NCBI GenBank assembly: GCA_946222885.1
Contig: CAMIAK010000008.1
Coordinates: 1 to 64,000, forward strand
Reading direction: 5' to 3'
DNA: 64,000 nucleotides
DNA from: an uncultured Nesterenkonia sp.
Lineage (GTDB): Bacteria > Actinomycetota > Actinomycetes > Actinomycetales > Micrococcaceae
In this document: positions 8,428 to 17,807 of the stretch, one piece after another
Layout: each line of letters starts with the position of its first letter
How positions within the stretch are numbered: position 1 is the stretch's first letter
Position numbers and translations under genes: made by a program
Notes under the pieces: generated by a model
Database searches by the model: none
Told to the model about the DNA's origin: nothing
Seen by the model: only the letters and a program-made list of their open reading frames with translations

Positions 8428-9483
8428 TCATCCCTCGCGGTCTACGACCGCGTCAGCAAAGCTGTTCAGCGCTGTCTTGAGCGTGGAGTCGGGCAGGCCG
8501 GCGATCGCCGCCTTGGCCCTCTCCGCCCAGCTGCGGGCAGTCTGCCAGGACTCCTCCATCACCGGATGGGCGACGACGGCGGCCACAGCCTCTGCAAGCG
8601 CCTCGTCCGAGCTGAGATCGCCCTCGACCAGGGCCAGGACCCGCTTGGCCTCGCTCTTGTCCGCATCCTCCTGCGCCGCCTGCTCGCGCAGCAGCAGCAC
8701 CGGCAGGGTCGGAACCCCTTCACGCAGGTCCGTGCCGGGGGTCTTCCCCGAAGCCGCGCCGTCGGCGGTGAGATCGATGACGTCATCGGCCAGCTGGAAG
8801 GCGACGCCGACCGCCTCGCCATACTCCTCCAGCATGGCGGTGACCTCCTCGGAGCAGCCCCCGTAGTGGGCGCCCAGCCGGGAGGCCGAGGCCACCAGGG
8901 AACCGGTCTTGTCCGCGATCACGCTCAGATAGTGGCCCTTGGGGTCCCCGCCCTCCTGGACGCCGACGGTCTCATGCAGCTGCCCCATGACCAGGCGCTC
9001 GAAGGTGCGGGCCTGGATGCGGGTGCCCTCCTCCCCCAGCTCGGACATCATCTGGGAGGCACGGGCCAGGATCAGGTCGCCGGCCAGGATCGCCACCGAA
9101 TTCCCCCACACCTCATGGGCGGAGGGAGCCCCGCGGCGCACCGGGGCCGAGTCCATGACGTCGTCATGGTAGAGCGTGGCCAGATGGGTCATCTCCATGA
9201 CCGCCGCGGCCTGCAGCACCTGGGGGCTCACCCCGCCGCCCAGCATGGAGGTAAGGATGGTCAGCAGCGGGCGGACCCGTTTGCCCCCGGCCTCCGCCAG
9301 GTAGCGGGCCGAGGTGTTGGCCAGCTCATCGGTGCTGGAGAGCGCGGCGAGCAGGCGCTCCTCGACGTCGTTGAGCGCGTGATAGACCTCCACGGCGAGG
9401 TCCTCGTCAGCGGTGAGCACCTCGAAGCCGGCGGGCAGCTTCACCGCCGGGGCAGCAGAGGTCTCAGGAGCAGGTTCAGTCAT
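8428..9483 (-). CDS. Polyprenyl diphosphate synthase (menaquinone side chain)
   Basis: A 351-residue trans-isoprenyl diphosphate synthase. The two aspartate-rich motifs are DDVMD (about 107-111) and DDVID (about 237). KRVRP at about 68-72 binds the allylic or isopentenyl diphosphate. It condenses IPP with an allylic diphosphate to make the side chain attached by MenA. It starts 11 nt after the stop of menG on the same strand, an order that implies a menaquinone role. Chain length (probably C40-C45) cannot be read directly. Confidence 0.9.
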   Translation of the reverse strand: MTEPAPETSAAPAVKLPAGFEVLTADEDLAVEVYHALNDVEERLLAALSSTDELANTSARYLAEAGGKRVRPLLTILTSMLGGGVSPQVLQAAAVMEMTHLATLYHDDVMDSAPVRRGAPSAHEVWGNSVAILAGDLILARASQMMSELGEEGTRIQARTFERLVMGQLHETVGVQEGGDPKGHYLSVIADKTGSLVASASRLGAHYGGCSEEVTAMLEEYGEAVGVAFQLADDVIDLTADGAASGKTPGTDLREGVPTLPVLLLREQAAQEDADKSEAKRVLALVEGDLSSDEALAEAVAAVVAHPVMEESWQTARSWAERAKAAIAGLPDSTLKTALNSFADAVVDREG

Positions 9484-9494
9484 CAGGGACCAGC

Positions 9495-10199
9495 CTACCG
9501 AGATTCCGCGGGCTTGACGGCGTGATGGATCGCGACGATCCCCCCGGTCAGATTCCGGTACTTCACGTCCGACCAGCCGGCGTCGCCGATGATCGCCGCC
9601 AGATGGTCCTGATCCGGCCAGGCTCGGATCGACTCCGCCAGATAGACATAGGCCTCCGGATTGGAGGAGACCGCGCGGGCGGCCGGGGGCAGCGCCCGCA
9701 TCAGATACTCGTTGTAGACCGTGTTGAACGCAGGGTTCGCGGGATCCGAGAACTCCATGACCGCCAGCCGGCCACCCGGTCTGGTCACCCGCAGCATCTC
9801 CTGGAGGCCGACCTCGGGCTCCACGATGTTGCGCAGGCCGAAGGAGATCGTCACCGCGTCGAAGGTGCCATCGGCGAAGGGGAGGTTCATCGCGTCCCCG
9901 GCGACGAACGTCATATCCGGACGGCGCCGCTTGCCCACCTGGAGCATGCCCGAGGAGAAGTCGCAGGCGATCGCCTCCGCGCCCCCGTCGTGGAAGGGCT
10001 CCGTGGAGCTGCCGGTCCCGGCTGCCAGGTCCAACACCCGCTCCCCGGGGCGCACCGCCAGGGACTCGACCAGCTTCTTCCGCCACCGCTTGGTCTGGCC
10101 GAAGGAGAGGACGTCATTGGTGAGGTCATACCGTGCGGCGACCTCGTCGAACATGGAGGCGACGTCCGAGGGCTTCTTGGCGAGACTGGCGCGATTCAC
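9495..10199 (-). CDS. menG: Demethylmenaquinone methyltransferase (MenG/UbiE)
   Basis: A 234-residue SAM-dependent methyltransferase that makes the last step of menaquinone synthesis. VLDLAAGTGSST is the SAM-binding motif I, GDAMNLPFADGTFDAVTISFG covers motif II, and EPEVGLQEMLRVTRPGG motif III. GTG at 10199 (VNRASLAKKPSDVASMFD) is chosen because the conserved UbiE N-terminus begins there; the upstream open frame is Arg/Ala-rich and not conserved. It is first in a unit with the polyprenyl synthase and divergent from menF. Confidence 0.92.
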   Translation of the reverse strand: MNRASLAKKPSDVASMFDEVAARYDLTNDVLSFGQTKRWRKKLVESLAVRPGERVLDLAAGTGSSTEPFHDGGAEAIACDFSSGMLQVGKRRRPDMTFVAGDAMNLPFADGTFDAVTISFGLRNIVEPEVGLQEMLRVTRPGGRLAVMEFSDPANPAFNTVYNEYLMRALPPAARAVSSNPEAYVYLAESIRAWPDQDHLAAIIGDAGWSDVKYRNLTGGIVAIHHAVKPAESR

Positions 10200-10444
10200 C
10201 CCAGCATTCTCGCACAGGCGCGGGTGCGTTCTCCGAGGTGCAGCTAGGTGCGACGCAGCGGCCGCCCTCCTCCCGGATGAACGAAGCACGCCGCGCTGCC
10301 GCGCGTCGTCGAGGAGCTTCGTGAGAAGGGCCCCTGACATCAGGGCCCCGTAAAACGCGCAGCGTTGTGCGGGCCATGTCAGGGAGGGACCCTCCGGGAG
10401 GCGTCCTGCTCCGCCCCTTAGGGCATCCGGCTGGTGGGTAGAAG

Positions 10445-11869
10445 ATGCTGGGGTCTGTGTGTGGGATGGGGGGAGGGATAGACTTGGCGGCTGTGACTTC
10501 TGCCGCCGGTGTGCTGACCTTCGTGTGTGTGGGGGTGGACCGTGTCGACGGCGGACTGGTGCGTGTTCTGGAGGCCTCCGAACCCAGCGGGGCCTGGGTC
10601 CGCGAGGGGCGCGGACTCGTGGGACTCGGCGTCGCCGCGGAGACCGCCGCTTCGGGCCCGGACCGGTTCGTGAAGCTGGCCCACTGGTGGGAGGGCCTGC
10701 GCTGGGAGAGTTCGCATCAGGAGGGCACCCTGCCCGGGGAGGACTGCCCCGCCGATGCCGGGATCACAGGGCTCCCGGCCGGCGTCGGGCCCGCGGGCTT
10801 CACCTCCCTGAGCTATTCCTCCGACTCCGCAGCGGGCTCCCGGCTGATCGTGCCTGAGCTGATCCTCGCCGTGACCGAAGAGGGCGCCTGGCTGACCGGC
10901 GTCGTCGCCGGAGGACCTGAAGCTCAGGACGTACGCGGCCGGGACCTCCCCTGGTTCGAGGCGCTGCTGGAGCGGCACGGGCTGCAGCTGGAGGACCGCG
11001 TCCTGACCACATCACACGACGCGCGCGGCATCCCGCCCGCTGAGCTGCGGGAGGGGACACACCCGGAGGCCCATTACCTGCAGGCCGTGGAGGCCGGCGT
11101 GGCTGCCATCGCGGAGCGCCGGCTGGAGAAGCTGGTGCTCTCCCGCGACGCCGTCGTCGCCGCTGTCGAGCCGATCCCCGCCGGACCGCTGCTGGCCCGG
11201 CTCGCCCGCGACTACTCCGGCTGCTGGACCTACCGCGCCGGGGACGTGCTCGGCGCGACCCCCGAGATGCTCGTGCAGGTCCGCGGCGACGAGGTCTCCG
11301 CCCGCGTGCTGGCCGGAACCGTGGACCGCTCGCTGGGCGCCGAGACCGCCCGGAAGAGGCTGCTGGAGGACCCCAAGCAGCGAAGCGAGCACACCCTGGC
11401 CGTGGAGTCCCTGCTGGAGCAGCTCGCCCCGATCAGCGAGGGGCTGACCGCCCAGTCCCCGCCTGCGGTGCTGGAGCTGCCCAACGTCTACCATCTCTCC
11501 ACCGACGTCATCGGACGGCTGAGATCCCCCGGGGGCATCTCACCGCTGCTGGTGGCTGAACGAGCCCACCCCACCGCCGCGATCTGCGGGACCCCGACGG
11601 CGACGGCGGCCGGGATCATCGGCTCGCTCGAAGGCATCGACCGGGGACCCTTCTCCGGCCCCGTCGGCTGGGTGGACACCCGCGGCAACGCCGATATGGG
11701 CATCGCCCTGCGCGGCGGCGTGCTGGAGGACGAAGGCCGGCAGGTGCGGCTCTACGCGGGCTGCGGCATCGTGGCGGGCTCCGAGCCGGAGTCCGAGCTC
11801 GCCGAGACCTGGTCGAAGATGAGACCGATGTTGGACACACTGGGCGTGTCCGACGCTCTTTCGACCTGA
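10445..11869 (+). CDS. menF: Isochorismate synthase (MenF)
   Basis: About 460-474 residues of the chorismate-binding family; converts chorismate to isochorismate, the first step of menaquinone synthesis. C-terminal catalytic motifs include RLEKLVLSRD, HPTAAICGTPT and YAGCGIVAGSEPESE. The start is uncertain: ATG 10445 has no good ribosome site, whereas TTG 10484 has GGGAGGG about 6 nt upstream and may be the real start. Convergent with menD across a 69-bp palindrome. Confidence 0.9.
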   Translation: MLGSVCGMGGGIDLAAVTSAAGVLTFVCVGVDRVDGGLVRVLEASEPSGAWVREGRGLVGLGVAAETAASGPDRFVKLAHWWEGLRWESSHQEGTLPGEDCPADAGITGLPAGVGPAGFTSLSYSSDSAAGSRLIVPELILAVTEEGAWLTGVVAGGPEAQDVRGRDLPWFEALLERHGLQLEDRVLTTSHDARGIPPAELREGTHPEAHYLQAVEAGVAAIAERRLEKLVLSRDAVVAAVEPIPAGPLLARLARDYSGCWTYRAGDVLGATPEMLVQVRGDEVSARVLAGTVDRSLGAETARKRLLEDPKQRSEHTLAVESLLEQLAPISEGLTAQSPPAVLELPNVYHLSTDVIGRLRSPGGISPLLVAERAHPTAAICGTPTATAAGIIGSLEGIDRGPFSGPVGWVDTRGNADMGIALRGGVLEDEGRQVRLYAGCGIVAGSEPESELAETWSKMRPMLDTLGVSDALST

Positions 11870-11883
11870 CCCGGCTGCCCCTG

Positions 11884-11952
11884 TTGTGTGGGCAGTTTCT
11901 GGTGCTCTGACAGCGTCGGGAGCAGTCTTTCCGCTAGAAAGTGCCCACACAA
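11884..11952. repeat. 69-bp palindromic repeat, copy 2
   Basis: Same length and terminal arms as copy 1 (TTGTGTGGGCAG at left, complement of TTGTGTGGGCAC at right). It sits between the converging menF and menD genes, 14 nt after the menF stop. Confidence 0.85.
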
Positions 11953-11980
11953 CCCGCTGGCTCCCGTTGTTTGGATGCCC

Positions 11981-13822
11981 TCAGAGCTCCGCGGCGCGGG
12001 CGATGAGGTCCCGGTGGAAGTCGCGCAGCGGAGCGCGGTCCGTGCGGACCTCGATCACTCGGATGCCGACGCGATCGTCGGGGTGCTCCAGCCCCGCGCC
12101 CAGCTGCTGCACCGACTCCGCACGCACATACTCATGTCCGTGTCCGCGCACCAGCTGCTCGAGGTCCGCCGACTGCGGCGTGCCGAAGAACCGTTCCACC
12201 GATGCTGCGGCGCCCTCCCTCCGGGCGACCTCTCCATGCTCGAGCTGGTCGAAGATCGCCCCGCCGCCGTCGTTGATGACCACGAGGTCCAGATGCGGAC
12301 GCTCCTCGGTGGAGGGCACCAGCAGCGCGTTGAGATCGTGCAGGAAGGTCAGATCCCCGACGACGGCGGTAACCCTGCGCTGCCTGCTCAGCGCGACGCC
12401 GGCGGCGGCGGAGAGATTGCCGTCGATGCCGGAGACCCCGCGCAGGGCATAGATCCTGCGGTCCTCGCCGCCTCTGAGCCCCTCACGGCCCGCGCTGCTC
12501 CCACGGTCCCCCGGCTCCGCCTGCGGGCGGGTGAGCGCGGCGGCCAAGTCCACATCGCGGATGGCAGAGGAGGAGCCCAGCAGCAGCGGGGTGTGCACGT
12601 TCTCCGCGACGAACTGCGCGGCACGCACCGAGCTCAGCACCTCCTGCTCCCCCAGAGCGGCGTCGATGATCCGCTGGGCCGCGAAGCCCTTCTCCTGCCA
12701 TGCCTCCCGCCAGCCCTCGGGCGCACGGCCGGCGAACTCCTGCACCGCACCCGGTTCCCGCAGCACCCGGCGCGGCAGCCGCTCATCGGCCCAGGGCTCG
12801 CGGCGCAGCGCGTACTGGACGGCGTCGAGCCCGCGGATCAGCTGCTGCACCGGCCGGGTCAGCGTGGGGCGCCCGACGACGACTACACGCTCCGCCTGCG
12901 CGCGCAGCTCAGCGGCCGCTGACCCCTCCGGGGCCTGCAGCAGCAGACGGTACCCCTGGACAGCGCCGGTGTCGCTCCAGCGGGCACCGCTGCTGGGCTC
13001 GGCGAGGATCGGGTGTCCCAGCCGCTGGGCCAGCGCCACCGCCTCCGCCGGGGCGTCGTGGCCGAAGACGAAGACCGTGCGGGAAGCCTCCAGCCCGGCC
13101 GGCTCCGGGAGCTCCGGCGCGTCCCGCGCCTCACGCTCCTCGACCGGCAGGAAGGGCTTCCGCGCCCACCGCTGCGGCGTCTGCCGGGCCGCCTCGGTGG
13201 GGACCAGCGGGTCCCGGAAGCCGATGTTCAGGTGGACGGGCCCGGGCGCCGTCGTCGCCGAGGAGGCGGTGGCCTGCCGCATCAGCAGCCCCACCTGGGT
13301 CTCCACAGCCATGAGGTCATCGCGCGAGGCCGGCTCCAGGCGCAGGTGCCCGGCCAGGATCTCGCCCTGCTCCAGATGGACCTCGTCGCGGACGCGCCCG
13401 GCGAACATCCCCTGCTGCCAGGCGGTCTGGTTGGCCCCGGTGCCGTGCAGCTCCTCCGGCCGGTCAGCGGTGATGACCACCAGCGGGGTCCCGGACATAT
13501 CCGCCTCCATGACCGCCGGCAGGAGGTTCCCGGCTGCGGTCCCCGAGGTGGTGACGACGCCGGCCGGGCGGCCGGTGGACAGCGCCAGGCCCAGCGCGGT
13601 GAAGGCGGCGGAGCGCTCGTCGATCCGGATGTGGACCTTCAGCGCACCCAGCTCCTCGGCCTCCCGGAGGGCATAGGCCAGGGGCGCGGAACGGGAGCCG
13701 GGGGCCAGCACGATGTGCTGCATGGACATGGTCAGCCCGCGGACCACCCGGCGGGCCAGGCGGAGGGACTCGGCGTCGTAGGAGTCGTCGAACTCGCGGA
13801 ACGGCCGCCGGGGAGAAGTCAT
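11981..13822 (-). CDS. menD: SEPHCHC synthase, thiamine-diphosphate enzyme (MenD)
   Basis: A 613-residue ThDP-dependent enzyme that adds 2-oxoglutarate to isochorismate. The N-terminal PYR domain has APGSRSAPLAYAL (about 41-53) and IDERSAAFTALGLA with the catalytic Glu. The PP domain carries the ThDP/Mg motif VVGDLTFLHDLNAL and INDGGGAIF. The length is at the long end for MenD, with an Arg/Gly-rich insertion near 445-470. A -10 TAGGAT 7 nt before the ATG suggests a leaderless transcript; menC lies upstream on the same strand, 48 nt away, and may also read through. Confidence 0.92.
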   Translation of the reverse strand: MTSPRRPFREFDDSYDAESLRLARRVVRGLTMSMQHIVLAPGSRSAPLAYALREAEELGALKVHIRIDERSAAFTALGLALSTGRPAGVVTTSGTAAGNLLPAVMEADMSGTPLVVITADRPEELHGTGANQTAWQQGMFAGRVRDEVHLEQGEILAGHLRLEPASRDDLMAVETQVGLLMRQATASSATTAPGPVHLNIGFRDPLVPTEAARQTPQRWARKPFLPVEEREARDAPELPEPAGLEASRTVFVFGHDAPAEAVALAQRLGHPILAEPSSGARWSDTGAVQGYRLLLQAPEGSAAAELRAQAERVVVVGRPTLTRPVQQLIRGLDAVQYALRREPWADERLPRRVLREPGAVQEFAGRAPEGWREAWQEKGFAAQRIIDAALGEQEVLSSVRAAQFVAENVHTPLLLGSSSAIRDVDLAAALTRPQAEPGDRGSSAGREGLRGGEDRRIYALRGVSGIDGNLSAAAGVALSRQRRVTAVVGDLTFLHDLNALLVPSTEERPHLDLVVINDGGGAIFDQLEHGEVARREGAAASVERFFGTPQSADLEQLVRGHGHEYVRAESVQQLGAGLEHPDDRVGIRVIEVRTDRAPLRDFHRDLIARAAEL

Positions 13823-13870
13823 GCTCTCAATCCTAGGTCGGCAGCCGGGACCGACGCGCAGAAACGACTG

Positions 13871-14968
13871 TTACTCACGGGTGGAGGGGGCGTCGCGGGC
13901 GGTGAGGGCATGGTGCGCCGCACGGATGCGGTCATGCCACCAGGCCTCCCTCTCCGGTGGGACTCGGCCCCCCGCGGACCCGTGCTCCTCCAGCAGGTCC
14001 GGCGAGGGCACAGGGGCCAGGATCCGGCCCGGCTCCCCCGGCACCGGCAGCCTCCCGCCGGCGGGGATCAGCGGCTGCTCCACCACGTCCCCATCCAGCA
14101 GCGCGGCCGTCCCCAGCCCGCAGGCGTAGGGCAGCCGCTCCAGCCGGGCGGCCAGAGCCAGTCCGGCGGCCAGCCCCACCGAGGTGTCCAGAGCCGAGGA
14201 GACGACGGCGTCCAGTCCGGACTCCTCCACGATCCGCAGCGCCCGGCTCACCCCGCCCAGCGGCGGGACCTTCACCACGATCAGATCGGCCGCGCCCAGC
14301 TGCGCCACACGCAGCGGGTCCTCCGCCTTGCGGACGGCCTCATCGGCGGCGATCCGCACAGGCTGCCCCTCCGCCGTCGTCCCGCGACGGGCCAGCTCTT
14401 CGCGCAGCTCCGCCAGGGGTTCGACGCCGGCCACCGGCTGTTCGGCGTATTCGAACCGGTCTCCGGCAGCTTCGGCGAGCGCTTCCAATGCCCGGACGGC
14501 CTGCTGGTGGTCCCAGCCTCCGTTGGCGTCCACACGCAGCCCGGCGTGCGGAACCAGCCGCCGCACCTCGCGCAGCCGGGCGAGGTCGGAGGCCAGGGAC
14601 CCCTCGAAGTCCCCGGCCTCCGGTTCGGCGACCTTGATCTTCACCGCCGGGATGGTGTCCAGATCTCCGAAGCGCAGCAGCACCTGCTCCACCTGCTCAG
14701 GGCTCACGGCCGGCATCGTCGCGTTGATGGGGATCTCACGGCGTCGGGGCTCCCCCACCCCGGCCCAGGCGGCCTCCAGCCCGGCTTCCAGCCAGGCGGC
14801 GGACTCCTGCGGGCCGTACTCAGGGAAGGGAGCGAACTCGCCCCATCCGGCAGGACCGTCCAGCAGCACGGCCTCCCGCAGCGTCACGCCCCGGAATCGG
14901 GTCCGCATCGGAACCGCCACCACTCGGCTGCGCCCCACGACCTCCTCGACATCCACCTCCGGCCACAT
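13871..14968 (-). CDS. menC: o-Succinylbenzoate synthase (MenC)
   Basis: A 365-residue enolase-superfamily dehydratase that converts SHCHC to o-succinylbenzoate. Visible signatures in order: KIKV (catalytic Lys), RVDANGGW (metal Asp), YAEQPV (metal Glu), ADEAV (metal Asp) and VVKVPPLGG (second catalytic Lys). TAGACT ends 6 nt before the ATG, indicating a leaderless message. It is followed by menD after 48 nt and is divergent from a PAP2 phosphatase. Confidence 0.92.
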   Translation of the reverse strand: MWPEVDVEEVVGRSRVVAVPMRTRFRGVTLREAVLLDGPAGWGEFAPFPEYGPQESAAWLEAGLEAAWAGVGEPRRREIPINATMPAVSPEQVEQVLLRFGDLDTIPAVKIKVAEPEAGDFEGSLASDLARLREVRRLVPHAGLRVDANGGWDHQQAVRALEALAEAAGDRFEYAEQPVAGVEPLAELREELARRGTTAEGQPVRIAADEAVRKAEDPLRVAQLGAADLIVVKVPPLGGVSRALRIVEESGLDAVVSSALDTSVGLAAGLALAARLERLPYACGLGTAALLDGDVVEQPLIPAGGRLPVPGEPGRILAPVPSPDLLEEHGSAGGRVPPEREAWWHDRIRAAHHALTARDAPSTRE

Positions 14969-15073
14969 GCCCCCAGTCTAGGCAGGCCCCACCGCCTCCA
15001 TGCCTGCTGAGGAGGGAGGGGCCTCATCCATCCCTCCACCAAAACCCACCGCACAGAATGCGATACTGAACCC

Positions 15074-16039
15074 ATGTCCGAAGCACCAGCCTCACCCCTC
15101 CGCCGTCCGGCCCAGCGCACACACCTCTGGGTGGTCGCGGTGCTGACCTGCGCCCTGCTGGTGCTGGTGCTCTATGAATACTTCGTGCGCTCGAACTCCG
15201 GCCAGCTGATCGAGTTCGCCATGTTCCATGCCGCCCAGGAACGGCATCAGGCGCTGCAGGAGCGCGGCTTCTCGTGGGGCTGGCTGCTGAATCTGAGCAT
15301 CGCGGTCCCGGCGCTGTTCTTCGTGATCATCACCCTGGTGCGGCAGCGCTTCATCGCGGCGGGCATCGCAGTGGCGACCTTCGCGGGCGCCAACATCACC
15401 ACCCAGATGCTGAAGAACGTGTGGCTGGAGCGCCCGGACCTGGACAACGGGGTCCTGTGGCTGAGCAATTCGATGCCCTCAGGGCACACCACCCTGGCGG
15501 CGGGCGCCGCCGTCGCCGTCTTCATGGTGAGCGCTCCGCGGCAGCGTCCCTTCATGGGCTTCCTGGTGGCGTTCTTCGCGACGGCGGTGGGAGCGTTCAC
15601 CTTCATCGAAACCTGGCACCGGCCGGCGGACATCGTCACCGCCTATCTGGTGGTGGGCGCGTGGGGCCTGGTGGGCGGCTGGCTGATCATGCGCGCCGAG
15701 GAGCGGTGGAACACGGTGACCGTGGAGAGGGACACCGCCCCCGGCGGCGCGGCCGGGCTGGCCTGGTTCCTGGGTGTGATCCTGACCGGCGCGGCGATGC
15801 TGTGCTTCCTGTTCGCCGGCGGCTGGGGCGCGGTGACGAATTCGCTGAACGACACCAGCACCTGGCACTGGGTGGCGGGGATCCTGCTCTCGGTGGGCCC
15901 GGGCTTCCTGATCGCCGGGGCCGGCATCAACTTCTTCGACGCGGAGACGGGCCGCCGGATGCGCGGCCATCCCCTGCCGTCCAAACAGCGGCTGAAGTAC
16001 CCGGTGCCGCCGCAGTTCTCCCACCTCTACGAGGTGTGA
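15074..16039 (+). CDS. PAP2-superfamily membrane phosphatase (paralogue 1)
   Basis: A 321-residue membrane protein with about six helices. Phosphatase signature: KNVWLERP (motif 1), SMPSGHTTL (motif 2) and ETWHRPADI (motif 3, catalytic His and Asp). Such enzymes dephosphorylate lipid phosphates or undecaprenyl diphosphate at the outer membrane face. It is clearly paralogous to the protein at 19744-20745 (shared GQL region, GANxTTQ, PSGHTT, WHRP). GATACT lies 6 nt before the ATG. The stop codon is inside an 18-bp tandem repeat. Confidence 0.87.
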   Translation: MSEAPASPLRRPAQRTHLWVVAVLTCALLVLVLYEYFVRSNSGQLIEFAMFHAAQERHQALQERGFSWGWLLNLSIAVPALFFVIITLVRQRFIAAGIAVATFAGANITTQMLKNVWLERPDLDNGVLWLSNSMPSGHTTLAAGAAVAVFMVSAPRQRPFMGFLVAFFATAVGAFTFIETWHRPADIVTAYLVVGAWGLVGGWLIMRAEERWNTVTVERDTAPGGAAGLAWFLGVILTGAAMLCFLFAGGWGAVTNSLNDTSTWHWVAGILLSVGPGFLIAGAGINFFDAETGRRMRGHPLPSKQRLKYPVPPQFSHLYEV

Positions 16040-16074
16040 ACCAGCACTGAGGTGTGAGCCGGCACTGAGGTGTG
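16031..16074 (+). repeat. 18-bp tandem repeat, about 2.5 copies, spanning a stop codon
   Basis: Units at 16031-16048 and 16049-16066 (GAGGTGTGA followed by nine similar bases) and a partial third at 16067-16074. Each unit contains GAG-GTG-TGA, so the last codons and stop of the PAP2 gene are repeated. Looks like replication slippage. Confidence 0.8.
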
Positions 16075-16086
16075 ATCAGCAGCCGC

Positions 16087-16857
16087 TCAGCTCCCGTCCC
16101 CGCGCAGCCGGGTGATCAGCTCGCGGGACTCGTCCGGCCCGTAGGGCAGGATCGGGATCGCCTTGGTGGCGTCGTTCACGGAGTCCCGGATGGCCTGGGA
16201 GGAGACGTTGTGCCCCTGCTGCATGCGCCGGCGCATGGAGGCCACGAACTCGGCGTCCACCGGGCGCCCATGGCCGGGGACGAATTTGCTGTAGGTCCCG
16301 GACATGGACCAGATCCTGCCCAGGGTGCGCACCCATTCCTTGGGGTAGGAGTCGCGGAAGCCCGGGTCGGTGCCCTCGCGGACGAGGTCTCCGCAGAAGA
16401 GGATCCCCCTGCCGGCGCGGTCCTCGCGCACCACCCCGGCCACCAGGTCCCCGGCGGTGTGGCCGCGCCCGAGGTGCTCCAGCACCACGGTGAGCCCGCC
16501 GCCCAGCTCCAGGGTGGCCGGCTCCTCGCCGAGCAGGTCGGTGGCGGTCTCCACACCGGCGTCCTGGTGGGCCCAGACGGCGGCTGCCCCGTGCTCCAGC
16601 AGGTAGGCGTTGGCCCCGGTGTGATCGGGGTGACCGTGGGTGTTGACCACGCTCAGCTCGGCGTCGGTGATCTCCCGCACCCGCTCCAGCAGGCCGGCGT
16701 GGACGGCGTCGTCGTCTCCTGCCGGGCCGGGGTCCACCAGGACCGCCCGCTCCGGGCCGGCCACCAGGCCGATGTTCAGCGGCGACGCGGTCACCACACG
16801 GGTGAGCCAGACGTCCTCGCTGAGACGGGTGAATGGTTCCACTGCTGAGGCGCCCAT
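16087..16857 (-). CDS. MBL-fold metallo-hydrolase
   Basis: A 256-residue metallo-beta-lactamase-fold protein. THGHPDHTGA is the HxHxDH zinc motif; further ligands are His in RGHTAGD, Asp in LFCGDLV and His in FVPGHGRP. The substrate is unknown; glyoxalase II-like or lactonase-like hydrolysis are possibilities. ATG 16857 (MGASAVEPF) has AAGG about 11 nt upstream; the longer open frame is not conserved in character. Convergent with the PAP2 gene and divergent from the HipA-like gene. Confidence 0.85.
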   Translation of the reverse strand: MGASAVEPFTRLSEDVWLTRVVTASPLNIGLVAGPERAVLVDPGPAGDDDAVHAGLLERVREITDAELSVVNTHGHPDHTGANAYLLEHGAAAVWAHQDAGVETATDLLGEEPATLELGGGLTVVLEHLGRGHTAGDLVAGVVREDRAGRGILFCGDLVREGTDPGFRDSYPKEWVRTLGRIWSMSGTYSKFVPGHGRPVDAEFVASMRRRMQQGHNVSSQAIRDSVNDATKAIPILPYGPDESRELITRLRGDGS

Positions 16858-16994
16858 TGAGACCACTGCCTTCCCTGATGAGACGGTCCGTACCGATCTC
16901 CCCATTGTCCCTCAGCCGGCATGAGAGCCCTGTGAGACCCGCTGGACGTCGCTGACACCGGTCTGTGTCCCTGGTCGTCGCTAGGCTGTCTGCC

Positions 16995-17807
16995 ATGGTG
17001 AGAGGGTCAGGCGGAGAACAGACTGTTGGGCCGGGACGGATCGAATGGTGGCAGGAACGCATTGCGCCGACTGCTCCGCCGCAGCGCCTCTGTATCTCTG
17101 AAGTCCTTCACCAGAGCCGCTCCGGCGCTGCCGCATTTCTGGCAGAGCTTGAGGATGGTTCCCCTGTGTGGGTCAAAGCGCTGGGGAACCCACAGGGAGA
17201 TCAGGTGCTGATCACCGAATACATCTGCTCGAAGGTAGGACAGGCTCTCGGTGTCAATGTCGCGGAATCCCTCGCGGTTGACCTCCCTTCACCTTTTGAA
17301 GGTAGATCCTTCGAGGACCCTCAGCAGCACCGGATGACTGCCGGGCCGGCCTACGCCACCCGACATCTCGGCTTCCATATCGAGTCCGACTCTCTCCTTG
17401 CCGGTGGTGCGCCTGACGATGTCCTGGCGGGGCTCTGCGGCCTCTGGGACCTCTTTCTCGGGGATGATGAGCAATGGCTCTACACGCCCTTCGATCTGAA
17501 GGGTTTGGTCAGTTTTGACCACAGCCTCTGGCTCACCCGGGGAGAGGGCGACTGGAACGTCGAGGTTCTTGAGAAGCTCGTGGATACGCCCAACCCCTTC
17601 TCCGACGTCCTCATAACCCTTTCCTCTGGGGCACGCTCGAAGGTCGCGCACAGCCTCCGCCAGCTCCAGCCGACCACAACCCTCGAGATCATCAACTCAA
17701 CCCCCGTACAGTGGTACCAGGATCCAGCGGAACCAGCAGCGCTCGGATGGTTCATCCACCAGCGGCTCGGAGGAGTCGCCCGACGGACAGAGGAGGCCTC
17801 GCAGTGA
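16995..17807 (+). CDS. HipA-like kinase-fold protein
   Basis: A 270-residue protein resembling stand-alone HipA-like kinase domains. VWVKALGNPQGDQVLITEYICSKVGQ fits the nucleotide-binding lobe, and LWDLFLGDDEQW ... VSFDHSLWL fits the catalytic segment. The usual D-x-x-x-N-x-D-R-x-x-x-N catalytic loop is degenerate (DDEQW), while the metal-binding Asp-His is kept, so it may be a pseudokinase or altered enzyme. TAGGCT 7 nt before the ATG implies a leaderless start. Lower GC and different codon use from its neighbours suggest acquisition. The stop overlaps the next start (GTGA). Confidence 0.65.
   Translation: MVRGSGGEQTVGPGRIEWWQERIAPTAPPQRLCISEVLHQSRSGAAAFLAELEDGSPVWVKALGNPQGDQVLITEYICSKVGQALGVNVAESLAVDLPSPFEGRSFEDPQQHRMTAGPAYATRHLGFHIESDSLLAGGAPDDVLAGLCGLWDLFLGDDEQWLYTPFDLKGLVSFDHSLWLTRGEGDWNVEVLEKLVDTPNPFSDVLITLSSGARSKVAHSLRQLQPTTTLEIINSTPVQWYQDPAEPAALGWFIHQRLGGVARRTEEASQ

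Noticed and set aside
10320..10352. Terminator-like repeat GGGCCCCTGA / TCAGGGCCCC between menG and menF
   Set aside because: The arms pair poorly once the 2-nt loop is allowed for, and both flanking genes are divergent, so no terminator is expected. The 245-bp gap otherwise shows nothing I can assign.
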